Shown here: positions 35,538-44,409 of the stretch, piece by piece
Layout: the number at the start of each line of letters is the position of its first letter
Numbering within the stretch: the stretch's first letter is position 1
NCBI RefSeq assembly: GCF_049065735.1
Contig: NZ_JBAKHD010000002.1
Span: 310,001-374,000, forward strand
Source: Paramesorhizobium sp049065735
GTDB taxonomy: Bacteria; Pseudomonadota; Alphaproteobacteria; Rhizobiales; Rhizobiaceae
DNA: 64,000 bases
Direction: 5' to 3'
Position numbers and translations under genes: made by a program
Notes under the pieces: model-generated
The model's input: only the letters and a program-made list of their open reading frames with translations
What the model was told of the DNA's origin: nothing
Database searches by the model: none

Positions 35538-35671
35538 CCGGCGCTCTCCTTGAACCCTGCCAAAGGATAGGCGGGATGCCGGTTTAAAAGAAATGGCAAA
35601 ATCTTTTAAATTTCGGCATTGTTTTGCTAATATTGTATAGCTAGATTGCGCAATTTTAATAGAGAGACGTG

Positions 35672-36088
35672 ATGGACGATCTCGATGCCCGACTTATAGC
35701 CGCGCTTCGGCAGGACGGGCGAGCCCCTCTTTCGAAGCTCGCCGACATCCTGTCGGTTTCACGTGGAACGGTGCAGAACCGGCTGGACCGGCTGATCGCC
35801 AACGGCGTGATCCTAGGCTTTACCGTACGGGTCAAGGACATCGCCGGAACGGAGCGTATCCGGGCCGTCATGATGATCGAGGTGGTTGGCCGTAACACGC
35901 GCCGCGTTGTGCAATCGCTGCAAAAAATTCCGGAAATCCTCTCGCTCCATACGACCAACGGTGCATGGGACCTCGTTGCGGAAATCGAAGTGGCGAGCCT
36001 TGTCGATTTCGACCGGGTTCTCAATTCCGTGCGGCTTATCGAAGGCATCGCCCGCTCGGAGACGAGCCTGCTGCTCGCGCCGGCGTAG
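35672..36088 (+). CDS. Lrp/AsnC family transcriptional regulator
   Basis: A 138-residue Lrp-type regulator. The N-terminal helix-turn-helix (DARLIAALRQDGRAPLSKLA, then LSVSRGTVQNRLDRL) is joined to a RAM ligand-binding domain with VVQSLQKIPEILSLHTTNGA. A GTG three bases earlier is an alternative start; AGAGAGACGTG precedes the ATG. It is divergent from ocd-arginase, as in agrobacterial and Brucella arginine catabolic loci, and probably activates them in response to arginine or ornithine. The 134-bp gap has a perfect ATTGCGCAAT dyad at 35645-35654 that could be part of its site. Confidence 0.92.
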   Translation: MDDLDARLIAALRQDGRAPLSKLADILSVSRGTVQNRLDRLIANGVILGFTVRVKDIAGTERIRAVMMIEVVGRNTRRVVQSLQKIPEILSLHTTNGAWDLVAEIEVASLVDFDRVLNSVRLIEGIARSETSLLLAPA

Positions 36089-36092
36089 GGGC

Positions 36093-36120
36093 GAGACGTT
36101 TCACGTCTCAGGCTTCTGTT
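36093..36120 (+). terminator. Possible terminator after the Lrp-type regulator
   Basis: A short stem GAGACG (36093-36098) / CGTCTC (36104-36109) is followed by GGCTTCTGTTTTG. It sits 5 bp after the stop codon. The stem is short and the T run interrupted, so this is tentative. Confidence 0.4.
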
Positions 36121-36129
36121 TTGCAAATC

Positions 36130-36178
36130 ATTCCTAGTTGCAAATTTATGCGAATGATGTAGCTTCGCAATTAGGAAT
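36130..36178. promoter_or_regulatory. Inverted repeat upstream of sitA, candidate metal-regulator site
   Basis: ATTCCTAGTTGC (36130-36141) and GCAATTAGGAAT (36167-36178) are inverted with 11 of 12 matches. Between them lies TTGCAAATTTATGCGAA, itself a weak dyad, and TTGCAAAT occurs twice (36121 and 36138). Rhizobial Mur (a Fur-family Mn sensor) binds TGCAAAT-like sequences before sitA, so this is the probable manganese-responsive operator and promoter zone. Confidence 0.5.
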
Positions 36179-36212
36179 GGATCGCAATTGCAGAACTGGA
36201 GGAAATCACGAT

Positions 36213-37118
36213 ATGTTCGACCGCACCAGACGACACATCCTTGCCGCCATTGCGGGCGCTGCAGTCTTTGGTCTCATGCCCGGAGTTTCGCAGGCGGCAG
36301 ACAAGTTCAAGGTGGTGACCACCTTCACCGTTATCGCCGACATGGCGAAGAATGTCGCCGGCGATGCGGCAATCGTGGAGTCGATCACCAAGCCCGGCGC
36401 GGAGATCCACGATTATCAGCCGACACCGCGCGACATTATCAAGGCGCAGAGTGCGCAACTCATCTTGTGGAACGGACTTAATCTAGAGCGCTGGTATGAG
36501 AAATTCTTCCAGCGGCTTCATGACGTGCCGAGTGCCGTGGTGACCGAGGGCATTGCGCCGATAAGCATCGCGGAAGGCCCCTATGCGGGCAAGCCCAACC
36601 CTCATGCCTGGATGTCGCCACAGAACGCGCTGATCTATGTCGACAATATCCGCGACGCTCTCGCCAAGCACGACCCGGCGAATGCCGCGACCTATAAGGC
36701 TAATGCCGAAGCCTATAAGCAGAAGATCAGGGACACCATCGCGCCGATCGAGGCGAAGCTTGCGACTATTCCGCAGGACGAGCGCTGGCTGGTGACGAGC
36801 GAGGGCGCGTTTAGCTATCTCGCCCGGGACTTCGGTTTGAAGGAGCTTTATCTCTGGCCGATCAATGCCGACCAGCAGGGCACGCCACAGCAGGTGCGCA
36901 AGGTGATCGACGTGGTGATGGCCAACCAGATTCCCGTCATCTTCAGCGAAAGCACCGTTTCGGCCAAGCCCGCCCAGCAGGTGGCAAGGGAAACGGGCGC
37001 AAAATATGGCGGGGTGCTCTATGTCGATTCGCTGAGCAAGCCTGACGGCCCTGTCCCCACCTATATCGATCTCCTCCGCGTGACCTCCGACACCATCGCC
37101 AAAGGGTTCGCTTCATGA
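36213..37118 (+). CDS. sitA: Manganese/iron ABC transporter substrate-binding protein
   Basis: A 301-residue periplasmic metal-binding protein (cluster A-I, ZnuA/TroA fold). The signal peptide is RRHILAAIAGAAVFGLMPG, ending before ADKFKVVTTF. Metal ligands match the Mn/Fe type: His in AEIHDYQPTP, His in KPNPHAWMSPQNAL, Glu in WLVTSEGAFSYLARDF and Asp in YVDSLSKPDGPVPTY. A long rigid helix joins the lobes. ATG 36213 follows GGAGGAAATCACG, and the stop overlaps sitB by four bases. The absence of a His-rich loop argues for Mn/Fe rather than Zn. Confidence 0.93.
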   Translation: MFDRTRRHILAAIAGAAVFGLMPGVSQAADKFKVVTTFTVIADMAKNVAGDAAIVESITKPGAEIHDYQPTPRDIIKAQSAQLILWNGLNLERWYEKFFQRLHDVPSAVVTEGIAPISIAEGPYAGKPNPHAWMSPQNALIYVDNIRDALAKHDPANAATYKANAEAYKQKIRDTIAPIEAKLATIPQDERWLVTSEGAFSYLARDFGLKELYLWPINADQQGTPQQVRKVIDVVMANQIPVIFSESTVSAKPAQQVARETGAKYGGVLYVDSLSKPDGPVPTYIDLLRVTSDTIAKGFAS

Positions 37119-37945
37119 ATGCTCCCGTCAAGGCTATATCCCCGCGCCAGTCTATCGACACCGGTGCGGGGCTTTCCGTTGAGGACTTAACGGTCACCTA
37201 CCGTAACGGCCACACCGCGCTTCATGATGCTGGTTTCGACATACCCACGGGCACGATCACCGGGCTCGTCGGGGTCAATGGCAGCGGAAAATCGACGCTG
37301 TTCAAGGCGATCATGGGCTTCGTGCGCCCGGCGAAGGGGACGATCTCCATTCTCGGGCAGCCGGCGGCCAAAGCGCTGAAGAAAAATATCGTCGCCTATG
37401 TGCCGCAGAACGAGGATGTGGACTGGAGCTTCCCGGTTCTGGTCGAGGATGTCGTGATGATGGGCCGCTATGGCCACATGAACATGATGCGCATTCCGAA
37501 AGCCGCCGACCGCGAGGCCGTGGCCTCGGCACTGGAGCGCGTCGGCATGAGCGATTTTCGCAAGCGGCAGATCGGCGAACTCTCGGGCGGGCAGAAGAAG
37601 CGCGTCTTCCTCGCCCGCGCGCTGGCGCAGGACGGGCGTGTCATCCTGCTCGATGAGCCGTTCACCGGGGTCGATGTCAAGACGGAGGATGCGATCATCG
37701 GGCTGTTGCGGACATTGCGCGACGAAGGCCGCGTGATGCTGGTTTCCACGCATGATCTGGGGAGCGTGCCGGAATTCTGCGAGCGGACAATCCTCATCAA
37801 CCGCACCGTTCTCGCCTGCGGGCCCACCGCGCAAGTGTTCACGCAGACGAATCTCGAAAAGACCTTTGGCGGTGCGCTGCGCCACTTCGTCATGAATGAC
37901 GCACCAAGGCGCTTCGAAACAGCGGAGGGGGATGGACCGGAATGA
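37115..37945 (+). CDS. sitB: Manganese/iron ABC transporter ATP-binding protein
   Basis: A 276-residue ATPase: Walker A GVNGSGKS (about 53-60), Q-loop in AYVPQNEDVDWSFPV, signature LSGGQKKRVFLARAL, Walker B VILLDEPFTGVD and switch His in LVSTHDLGSV. The motif YVPQNEDVDWSFPV is a hallmark of the Mn/Zn/Fe (SitB/MntA/ZnuC) class. Both ends overlap the neighbouring genes by four bases, so expression is tightly coupled. It energises the SitC/SitD permease pair. Confidence 0.94.
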   Translation: MNAPVKAISPRQSIDTGAGLSVEDLTVTYRNGHTALHDAGFDIPTGTITGLVGVNGSGKSTLFKAIMGFVRPAKGTISILGQPAAKALKKNIVAYVPQNEDVDWSFPVLVEDVVMMGRYGHMNMMRIPKAADREAVASALERVGMSDFRKRQIGELSGGQKKRVFLARALAQDGRVILLDEPFTGVDVKTEDAIIGLLRTLRDEGRVMLVSTHDLGSVPEFCERTILINRTVLACGPTAQVFTQTNLEKTFGGALRHFVMNDAPRRFETAEGDGPE

Positions 37946-38799
37946 CGGCACTGCTCGAACCCTTCACCTATGGCTACATGGTCAACGCCATGTGGGTCAG
38001 CGCGCTCGTCGGGGCGGTCTGCGCCTTCCTCTCGGCCTATCTGATGCTCAAGGGCTGGTCGCTTATCGGCGACGCGCTTTCTCATTCCATTGTGCCGGGC
38101 GTGGCGGGGGCCTATATGCTGGGCCTCCCCTTTTCTATCGGCGCCTTCTTCTCCGGCGCGCTTGCCGCTGGGGCGATGCTGTTCCTCAACGAGCGCACGC
38201 GGCTGAAAGAGGATGCGGTCATCGGGCTGATCTTCACTTCCTTCTTCGGGCTTGGGCTCTTCATGGTGTCGCTCTCGCCCGCATCGGTGAACATACAGAC
38301 CATTATTCTCGGCAATATCCTCGCCATCACGCCCGAGGATACGCTGCAACTCGCCATTATCGGCTTTGTCTCCCTCGCAGTGCTGCTGGTTAAATGGAAG
38401 GATCTGATGGTAACCTTCTTCGATGAAAGCCATGCCCGCTCCATCGGCCTCAACCCGTCGCTGCTGAAAGCCGTGTTCTTTACGCTGCTTTCCGCCTCTA
38501 CGGTGGCAGCGATGCAGACGGTGGGCGCATTTCTCGTCATCGCCATGGTTGTGACTCCAGGCGCAACCGCCTATCTCCTGACCGACCGCTTCCCCAGGCT
38601 CATCCTTATCAGCGTCGCCATCGGCGCGATAACGAGCTTCACCGGGGCCTATATCAGCTATTTCCTCGATGGCGCGACCGGCGGGGTCATCGTTGTCCTG
38701 CAGACGCTGATCTTCCTCGCCGCCTTCTTTCTTGCGCCCAAGCATGGCATGCTCGCCGCCCGCCGGCGCACGGCGCAGGCATTGGAGGCGAGCCGATGA
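37942..38799 (+). CDS. sitC: Manganese/iron ABC transporter permease
   Basis: A 285-residue inner-membrane permease of the ABC-3 family with about eight to nine hydrophobic helices (for example VSALVGAVCAFLSAYLMLKG). LKGWSLIGDALSHSIVPGVA is the family's conserved N-terminal loop, and TVGAFLVIAMVVTPGATAYL the conserved C-terminal block. Four-base overlaps at both ends link it to sitB and sitD. It forms the metal channel together with the paralogous SitD. Confidence 0.93.
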   Translation: MTALLEPFTYGYMVNAMWVSALVGAVCAFLSAYLMLKGWSLIGDALSHSIVPGVAGAYMLGLPFSIGAFFSGALAAGAMLFLNERTRLKEDAVIGLIFTSFFGLGLFMVSLSPASVNIQTIILGNILAITPEDTLQLAIIGFVSLAVLLVKWKDLMVTFFDESHARSIGLNPSLLKAVFFTLLSASTVAAMQTVGAFLVIAMVVTPGATAYLLTDRFPRLILISVAIGAITSFTGAYISYFLDGATGGVIVVLQTLIFLAAFFLAPKHGMLAARRRTAQALEASR

Positions 38800-39659
38800 G
38801 TCTCATCGATATGCTCACCCTGCCCTTCCAGTTCGAGTTCATGCGCTTTGGGCTTGCCATCGCGGTGCTTGTCGCCATTCCGACGGCGCTGCTCTCCTGC
38901 TTCCTTGTGCTCAAGGGGTGGTCGCTGATGGGCGACGCGATCTCGCATGCGGTCCTTCCGGGGGTGGTGATCTCCTATATCATCGGTATACCTTATGCGA
39001 TCGGCGCCTTCGCGGCGGGCATGCTCTGCGCGCTCGGCACCGGCTTTCTCAAGGAAAACAGCCGCGTCAAGCAGGATACGGTGATGGGTGTGGTCTTCTC
39101 CGGCATGTTCGGCCTGGGGATCGTGCTCTACACAAAGATCCGGCCGGATGTGCATCTCGACCATATCCTCTTCGGCGACATGCTGGGCGTCGGTCCCCGG
39201 GACATCCCCGAAACAGGCGTCATCGCGGCGTTCGCCACCGGAATCATCGCGCTTAAATGGCGCGATCTACTGCTCCACGCTTTCGATCCGGTGCAGGCGA
39301 AGGTGATCGGCCTGCCGGTCCGCCTCCTGCATTATGGCCTGCTCGTGGTGCTGTCGCTCACCATCGTCGGCGCGCTCAAAGCGGTAGGCATCATCCTTGC
39401 CATCGCCATGCTGATCGCGCCGGGGGCCATTGCCTTTCTCCTGACGCGCGCCTTCGGCCCGATGCTGGTGCTTTCGGTGGTCATCGCCGTGCTCGCGTCC
39501 TTCTTCGGTGTGTATTTGAGCTTCTTCCTCGACAGCGCGCCTGCGCCAACAATCGTGCTGTTGATGATGATGGCCTTCATCGCCGCATTCTTCTTTTCAT
39601 CCCGGAAAGCGGCGCGGCGGGAGCGGCAAGATTTGAAAGCAAGGCCCGGAGTGCGGTAG
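38796..39659 (+). CDS. sitD: Manganese/iron ABC transporter permease
   Basis: A 287-residue ABC-3 family permease, a paralogue of the gene before it. LKGWSLMGDAISHAVLPGVV mirrors SitC's LKGWSLIGDALSHSIVPGVA, and AVGIILAIAMLIAPGAIAFL is the C-terminal signature. It is the last gene of sitABCD. The C-terminus is basic and Lys/Arg-rich (SSRKAARRERQDLKARPG), typical of a cytoplasmic tail. No clear terminator separates it from ada 34-50 bp downstream. Confidence 0.93.
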   Translation: MSLIDMLTLPFQFEFMRFGLAIAVLVAIPTALLSCFLVLKGWSLMGDAISHAVLPGVVISYIIGIPYAIGAFAAGMLCALGTGFLKENSRVKQDTVMGVVFSGMFGLGIVLYTKIRPDVHLDHILFGDMLGVGPRDIPETGVIAAFATGIIALKWRDLLLHAFDPVQAKVIGLPVRLLHYGLLVVLSLTIVGALKAVGIILAIAMLIAPGAIAFLLTRAFGPMLVLSVVIAVLASFFGVYLSFFLDSAPAPTIVLLMMMAFIAAFFFSSRKAARRERQDLKARPGVR

Positions 39660-39708
39660 TCTGGCGAGAGAGGTAGAAAGGCGGCAAGCTGAAATGAAGG
39701 ATCACACC

Positions 39709-40779
39709 ATGAACCTTGCCACCATCAACACTACGCCTGCCGAACGCGACCCGCGCTGGAAGGCGCTCGTCAACCGCGATCCGGCCTTCGACGGCAAATT
39801 CGTCTATTCCGTAAAGACAACCGGCGTCTATTGCCGCCCGACCTGCCCGTCGCGACTCGCCAAGCCCGAAAATATCGCATTCCATGCGGATTGCGCGGAG
39901 GCCGAGCGGGCGGGCTTCCGCCCCTGCCTGCGCTGCCGGCCCAACGAAGCATCGCTTGCCGAACGGCATGCGGCGATTATCGCAGAAGCGTGCCGCCGGA
40001 TCGAGGCCGCCGAAGAACTGCCAGTGCTGGACGCACTGGCGGACGCTGCAGGCATGAGCCCGTTCCATTTTCACCGCCTGTTCAAGTCTATCACAGGCCT
40101 GACGCCCAAAGCCTATGGTGCGGCCCACCGGGCTCGCCGCGTTCGTGACGAGCTCACGGCAAGCAAGGGCAGCGTTACCCAGGCGATCTATGATGCCGGG
40201 TTCAATTCCTCGAGCCGCTTCTATGAGGCATCGAACAAGATGCTTGGTATGGCGCCCAGCATCTTTCGCGCGGGCGGCGCGGAGATGAACATCAAATTCG
40301 CCGTCGGGCAGTGCTCGCTCGGAGCGATTCTGGTGGCGGCGACGGAAAAAGGCGTCTGCGCCATTTCGCTTGGCGATGACCCGGATGCGCTGGTGCGCGA
40401 GCTTCAGGACCGCTTCCCCAAGGCCGAACTCATCGGCGGCGATGCCGAATTCGAGAAGACCATGGCGAAAGTGGTGGGCTTTGTCGAGGCGCCCGATATC
40501 GGCCTCGACTTACCGCTCGACGTGCGCGGCACGGCGTTTCAGGAGCGCGTCTGGCAGGCGCTCCGCAATATTCCGGTGGGCAGCACGACCAGCTACACCG
40601 AGATCGCAGAACGCATCGGCGCGCCGAAGGCTGTGCGCGCCGTCGCCGGGGCCTGCGCCGCCAACAAGATCGCCGTGGCCATCCCCTGCCACCGCGTCGT
40701 GCGGCAGGACGGCGACCTCTCGGGCTATCGCTGGGGCGTCGAGCGGAAGAGAGCGCTGCTGCAGCGGGAGCGGGGGTAG
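39709..40779 (+). CDS. ada: Ada-type bifunctional DNA repair protein / methylated-DNA cysteine methyltransferase
   Basis: About 356 residues with three parts. The N-terminal Ada zinc domain has the metal/acceptor cysteines in TTGVYCRPTCPSR and FRPCLRCRPN. A central AraC helix-turn-helix contains MSPFHFHRLFKSITGLTPKA. The C-terminal O6-methylguanine methyltransferase has active-site Cys in AIPCHRVVRQDG. It removes methyl groups from DNA and, once methylated at the N-terminal Cys, activates its regulon. I prefer ATG 39709 (AAGGA 7 bp upstream); an ATG five codons earlier (39694) is possible. All catalytic residues are present. It ends 1 bp from the convergent pheT. Confidence 0.94.
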   Translation: MNLATINTTPAERDPRWKALVNRDPAFDGKFVYSVKTTGVYCRPTCPSRLAKPENIAFHADCAEAERAGFRPCLRCRPNEASLAERHAAIIAEACRRIEAAEELPVLDALADAAGMSPFHFHRLFKSITGLTPKAYGAAHRARRVRDELTASKGSVTQAIYDAGFNSSSRFYEASNKMLGMAPSIFRAGGAEMNIKFAVGQCSLGAILVAATEKGVCAISLGDDPDALVRELQDRFPKAELIGGDAEFEKTMAKVVGFVEAPDIGLDLPLDVRGTAFQERVWQALRNIPVGSTTSYTEIAERIGAPKAVRAVAGACAANKIAVAIPCHRVVRQDGDLSGYRWGVERKRALLQRERG

Positions 40780-40780
40780 A

Positions 40781-43195
40781 TCACCGCCGCAGCACCGCAC
40801 CCGTCTGCTTGCTCACGCTTTCCACCACCCGCTTGGCGAGGCCTTCGAGATCCTCATCCGTCAGCGTGCGCTCCTGCGGCTGGATCGCGACTTCGATGGC
40901 GATGGATTTCTTGTCCTCGCCCAAAGCCGGGCCTTCGAAAATATCGAAGACCTGAATGCCTGATATGAGCTTCCTGTCGGCGGCGCCCACAGCGCGGATT
41001 ACGGCGGCGGCCTCGACGGATTTGTCCACCACGAAAGCGAAATCGCGGCGCACAGTCTGGAAGTTTGACAGAGCAAGCGGCGGCTTGGTGCGCGTCGCCT
41101 TTTGTTTCGGCTCCGGAATGACATCAACGAACACTTCAAAGCCGCAGAGCGCGCCGCTGACATCGAGCGTTTCCAGCGTCTTCGGATGAAATTCGCCGAA
41201 ATGGCCGAGAACGACCTTCGGCCCGAGCTTGATCGTGCCGGAACGGCCGGGATGATACCAGGACGGCCCTCCCGCCTCGATTTGCAGCTTATCGACGGGC
41301 GCACCGCAGGCTTCCAGAACCGCCAGCGCATCGGCCTTGGCATCGAATACGCCGACGCTCGCCGCATTGCCGGCCCAATGGCGGCCCGAACCATCGAGCT
41401 TCGCGGTGCCGCGGCGGATGCCGCCGGCGACGCGGCGCTGCCTGTCAGGCGTGTCGCCTTCATAGGTGCCGGAGACTTCGAACAGCGCCAGATCCTGCAC
41501 GCCGCGGTCGGCATTCCGCTGCGCCGCCGCCAGCAGGCCCGGCAACAGCGAGGGCCGCATGTCGGACATATCTGCGGCGATGGGGTTGGCGAGCTTGAGC
41601 GCGGCACCGCTGTTATCGCCGCTGCCGAAGGCCTCCGCATGGGCGGCGGGGATGAAGGAATAGGTGACAGCCTCCATCATGCCCCGCGCTGCCAGCGCGC
41701 GCCGGGCGGCGCGGCTGCGGATCTGCAGCGTGGTCAGGATCTTGCCGTTGACCGCCGCATGATCTGGTAAAGGCTGGGGCGCGATGCGGTCGACGCCGTG
41801 AATGCGCATCACTTCTTCGACCAGATCGGCCTTGCCGTCGATATCCGGCCGCCAGGACGGCACGCGGACATTCACCACATCGCCCTCGCCTTGCGGCTCG
41901 AAGCCGAGGCGCGAGAGGATGGCGAGGCTTTCCTCCTTCGCCACCTCGATGCCGGTCAGGCGCTTTACCTCCGAAACGGGAAAGGCGACCACCTTCGGCT
42001 CGTAGCCCTCGTAGCCCACCACTTCGGTCTCCATCGGAGTGCCGCCGCAGAGGTCAAGCACCATGCGGGTTGCAAGCTCCAACCCCGGCACCATGAATTC
42101 CGGATCGGCGCCGCGCTCGAAGCGGTAGCGCGCATCGGTGATAATGCCCAGCTCGCGGCCCGTGCGGGCGATGTTATAGGCATTCCAAAGGGCAGATTCG
42201 ATCAGCACATCGGTGGTATTCTCGTCGCAGCCCGAATGCTCACCGCCCATGATTCCGGCAATCGATTCGACGCCGTTATCATCGGAGATGACGCAGACCT
42301 GCTCGTTGAGCCTGTATTCCCGCCCGTCGAGCGCCAGCACCGTCTCTCCGGACTTGGCGCGGCGTACCGTCAGGTCGCCCTTCACCTTGGCGGCGTCGAA
42401 GACATGTAAAGGACGGCCCCGGTCGAAGGTGATGTAATTGGTGATATCGACCAGCGCGTTGATGGGACGCAGCCCGATGGCTTTCAGCCGCTGCTGCAGC
42501 CATTTGGGGCTCGGGCCGTTCTTGACGCCTTTAACCAGACGCAGCGCGAAGCCGGGGCAGAGGTCCGGCGCATCGATCATCACCTTGACCGGCGTTTCGC
42601 CTTCGCCCTTGACCGAGGCAACCGCGCCATCCTTCAGCCTGCCCAGCCCCGCCGCAGCGAGATCACGGGCGATGCCATAGATGCCCGTGGCGTCCGGGCG
42701 GTTCGGCGTCAGGTTGATCTCAATGACAGGATCGTTCAGCCCGGCATAGGCGGCAAAGCTCTCCCCAACCGGCGTATCGGCGGGCAGGTCGATGATGCCG
42801 TTATGCTCGTCCGACAATTCCAGCTCGCGCTCGGAGCACATCATGCCATGGCTTTCGACGCCCCTGATCTTGCCGACCGAAAGCGTCACATCGATGCCCG
42901 GTACATAGGTTCCCGGCGGCGCAAAAACGCCGATCAGACCCGAGCGGGCATTGGGCGCGCCGCAGACGACCTGAATCGGCTTGCCATCGCCCAGATCGAC
43001 CGAGAGCACCTGAAGCTTGTCCGCATCGGGATGGCGCTCCGCTGTTAGAACCCGGGCGATCCTGAACGGCTCCAGCGCCGCCTTGTCATCGACGGATTCG
43101 ACCTCGAGACCGATCATGGTGAGAGTTTCGACGATCTCATCGAGCGAGGCTTCGGTGTCGAGATGATCCTTGAGCCAGGAGAGTGTGAATTTCAT
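40781..43195 (-). CDS. pheT: Phenylalanyl-tRNA synthetase beta subunit
   Basis: An 804-residue subunit of the alpha2-beta2 PheRS that charges tRNA-Phe. The order is the N-terminal EMAP/OB-like tRNA-binding domain (about 39-150, with VLTAERHPDADKLQVLSVDL), the B3/B4 editing region (PNRPDATGIYGIARDLAA onward), the B5 domain, the catalytic-like core (SFIPAAHAEAFG, LANPIAADMSDMRPSLLPGL) and the C-terminal ferredoxin-like anticodon-binding domain ending ERTLTDEDLEGLAKRVVESV. Full length for the family. It begins 18 bp after pheS on the same strand. Confidence 0.97.
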   Translation of the reverse strand: MKFTLSWLKDHLDTEASLDEIVETLTMIGLEVESVDDKAALEPFRIARVLTAERHPDADKLQVLSVDLGDGKPIQVVCGAPNARSGLIGVFAPPGTYVPGIDVTLSVGKIRGVESHGMMCSERELELSDEHNGIIDLPADTPVGESFAAYAGLNDPVIEINLTPNRPDATGIYGIARDLAAAGLGRLKDGAVASVKGEGETPVKVMIDAPDLCPGFALRLVKGVKNGPSPKWLQQRLKAIGLRPINALVDITNYITFDRGRPLHVFDAAKVKGDLTVRRAKSGETVLALDGREYRLNEQVCVISDDNGVESIAGIMGGEHSGCDENTTDVLIESALWNAYNIARTGRELGIITDARYRFERGADPEFMVPGLELATRMVLDLCGGTPMETEVVGYEGYEPKVVAFPVSEVKRLTGIEVAKEESLAILSRLGFEPQGEGDVVNVRVPSWRPDIDGKADLVEEVMRIHGVDRIAPQPLPDHAAVNGKILTTLQIRSRAARRALAARGMMEAVTYSFIPAAHAEAFGSGDNSGAALKLANPIAADMSDMRPSLLPGLLAAAQRNADRGVQDLALFEVSGTYEGDTPDRQRRVAGGIRRGTAKLDGSGRHWAGNAASVGVFDAKADALAVLEACGAPVDKLQIEAGGPSWYHPGRSGTIKLGPKVVLGHFGEFHPKTLETLDVSGALCGFEVFVDVIPEPKQKATRTKPPLALSNFQTVRRDFAFVVDKSVEAAAVIRAVGAADRKLISGIQVFDIFEGPALGEDKKSIAIEVAIQPQERTLTDEDLEGLAKRVVESVSKQTGAVLRR

Positions 43196-43213
43196 GTTAC
43201 CTTGATCTCCTTG

Positions 43214-44296
43214 TCACGCGCTCAAACCGCCGAACAGTGTCGGCATGTCCAGCGGGCGGAAGCCATAGTGCTGGAGCCAGCGGACGTCGGCGTCGAAGAA
43301 AGCGCGCAGGTCCGGCATGCCGTATTTCAGCATGGCGATGCGGTCGATGCCCATGCCCCAAGCGAAGCCCTGATATTCATCCGGATCGAGGCCGCAATTT
43401 CTGAGCACATTGGGATGCACCATGCCGCAGCCCAGAATCTCCATCCAATCATTACCCTCGCCGAACTTCACTTCGGTGCCGGAGCGGTCGCACTGGATAT
43501 CGACTTCCATCGACGGTTCGGTGAAGGGGAAGAAGGAGGGGCGGAAGCGCATCTTCAAGGAGGGAACCTCGAAGAAGGCCTTGCAGAACTCCTCCAGCAC
43601 CCATTTCATATTGGCGACATTGGCGGTCTTGTCGATCACCAGCCCCTCGACCTGATGGAACATCGGCGAATGGGTGGCGTCGGAATCCATGCGATAGGTC
43701 TTGCCGGGGATGACGATGCGGATCGGCGGGCTTGTGGTCTCCATGGTGCGGATCTGCACGGGAGAGGTGTGGGTGCGCAGCAGCTTGCGCTCGCCCTTCT
43801 CATCGGGATTGAAGAAGAAGGTGTCGTGCATTTCGCGCGCGGGGTGCCCTTCCGGGAAGTTCAGCGCGGTGAAATTATAATAATCCGTCTCGATATCCGG
43901 CCCTTCGGCGATGGCGAAGCCCATATCGGCGAAGATGGCGGTGATCTCATCAATGACCTGGCTGATCGGGTGGATGCGTCCGCGTTCCGCCGGGGAAGTG
44001 CGGACTGGAAGCGTGACGTCCACCTTTTCCTTTTCCAGGCGGGCGGCGATGGCGGCGTCCCGCAATTCGGTCTTGCGCGTGGCCAGGGCCTCGGTCACAC
44101 GGTTCTTCAGCCCGTTGATGGCCGGGCCTTGCGTCTGCCGCTCTTCCGGCGACATCGCGCCCAGCGATTTCAGTTTCTCCGAAATCGAGCCCTTCTTGCC
44201 GAGGGCGGCGACGCGGATGGCTTCCACAGCCTCAACATCGGTGGCGGCGGCAATCTCGGCCAGAAGGTTTTGTTCCAATTCAGCGATATCGGACAT
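43214..44296 (-). CDS. pheS: Phenylalanyl-tRNA synthetase alpha subunit
   Basis: A 360-residue catalytic subunit of PheRS. The N-terminal coiled coil spans about 1-85, then the class II core with motif 2 RTHTSPVQIRTM, HQVEGLVIDKTANVANMK, RPSFFPFTEPSMEVDI and motif 3 GFAWGMGIDRIAMLKYGMPD. I chose ATG 44296 (MSDIAELEQN), the universal N-terminus; an extension 27 codons upstream runs through the rplT terminator and is rejected. The Ala in motif-3-like GFAWGMG and the usual substrate residues appear normal. Confidence 0.97.
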   Translation of the reverse strand: MSDIAELEQNLLAEIAAATDVEAVEAIRVAALGKKGSISEKLKSLGAMSPEERQTQGPAINGLKNRVTEALATRKTELRDAAIAARLEKEKVDVTLPVRTSPAERGRIHPISQVIDEITAIFADMGFAIAEGPDIETDYYNFTALNFPEGHPAREMHDTFFFNPDEKGERKLLRTHTSPVQIRTMETTSPPIRIVIPGKTYRMDSDATHSPMFHQVEGLVIDKTANVANMKWVLEEFCKAFFEVPSLKMRFRPSFFPFTEPSMEVDIQCDRSGTEVKFGEGNDWMEILGCGMVHPNVLRNCGLDPDEYQGFAWGMGIDRIAMLKYGMPDLRAFFDADVRWLQHYGFRPLDMPTLFGGLSA

Positions 44297-44335
44297 GGGA
44301 GTGAGGTTCCGTGGATTTTGACGGGTATTAAAGAG

Positions 44336-44368
44336 AAACCCGCGCCAGCTTCTCGCCAGCGCGGGTTT
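44336..44368 (-). terminator. Terminator of rpmI-rplT (minus strand)
   Basis: AAACCCGCG (44336-44344) pairs with CGCGGGTTT (44360-44368), with further pairing inside the loop. On the minus strand the stem is followed by CTCTTTAAT. It lies between the rplT stop and the pheS start, so pheST probably has its own promoter. Confidence 0.65.
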
Positions 44369-44409
44369 CCCAAACAATATGAATTCGAAGCTTTGGGAGC
44401 GCGTCTGGC

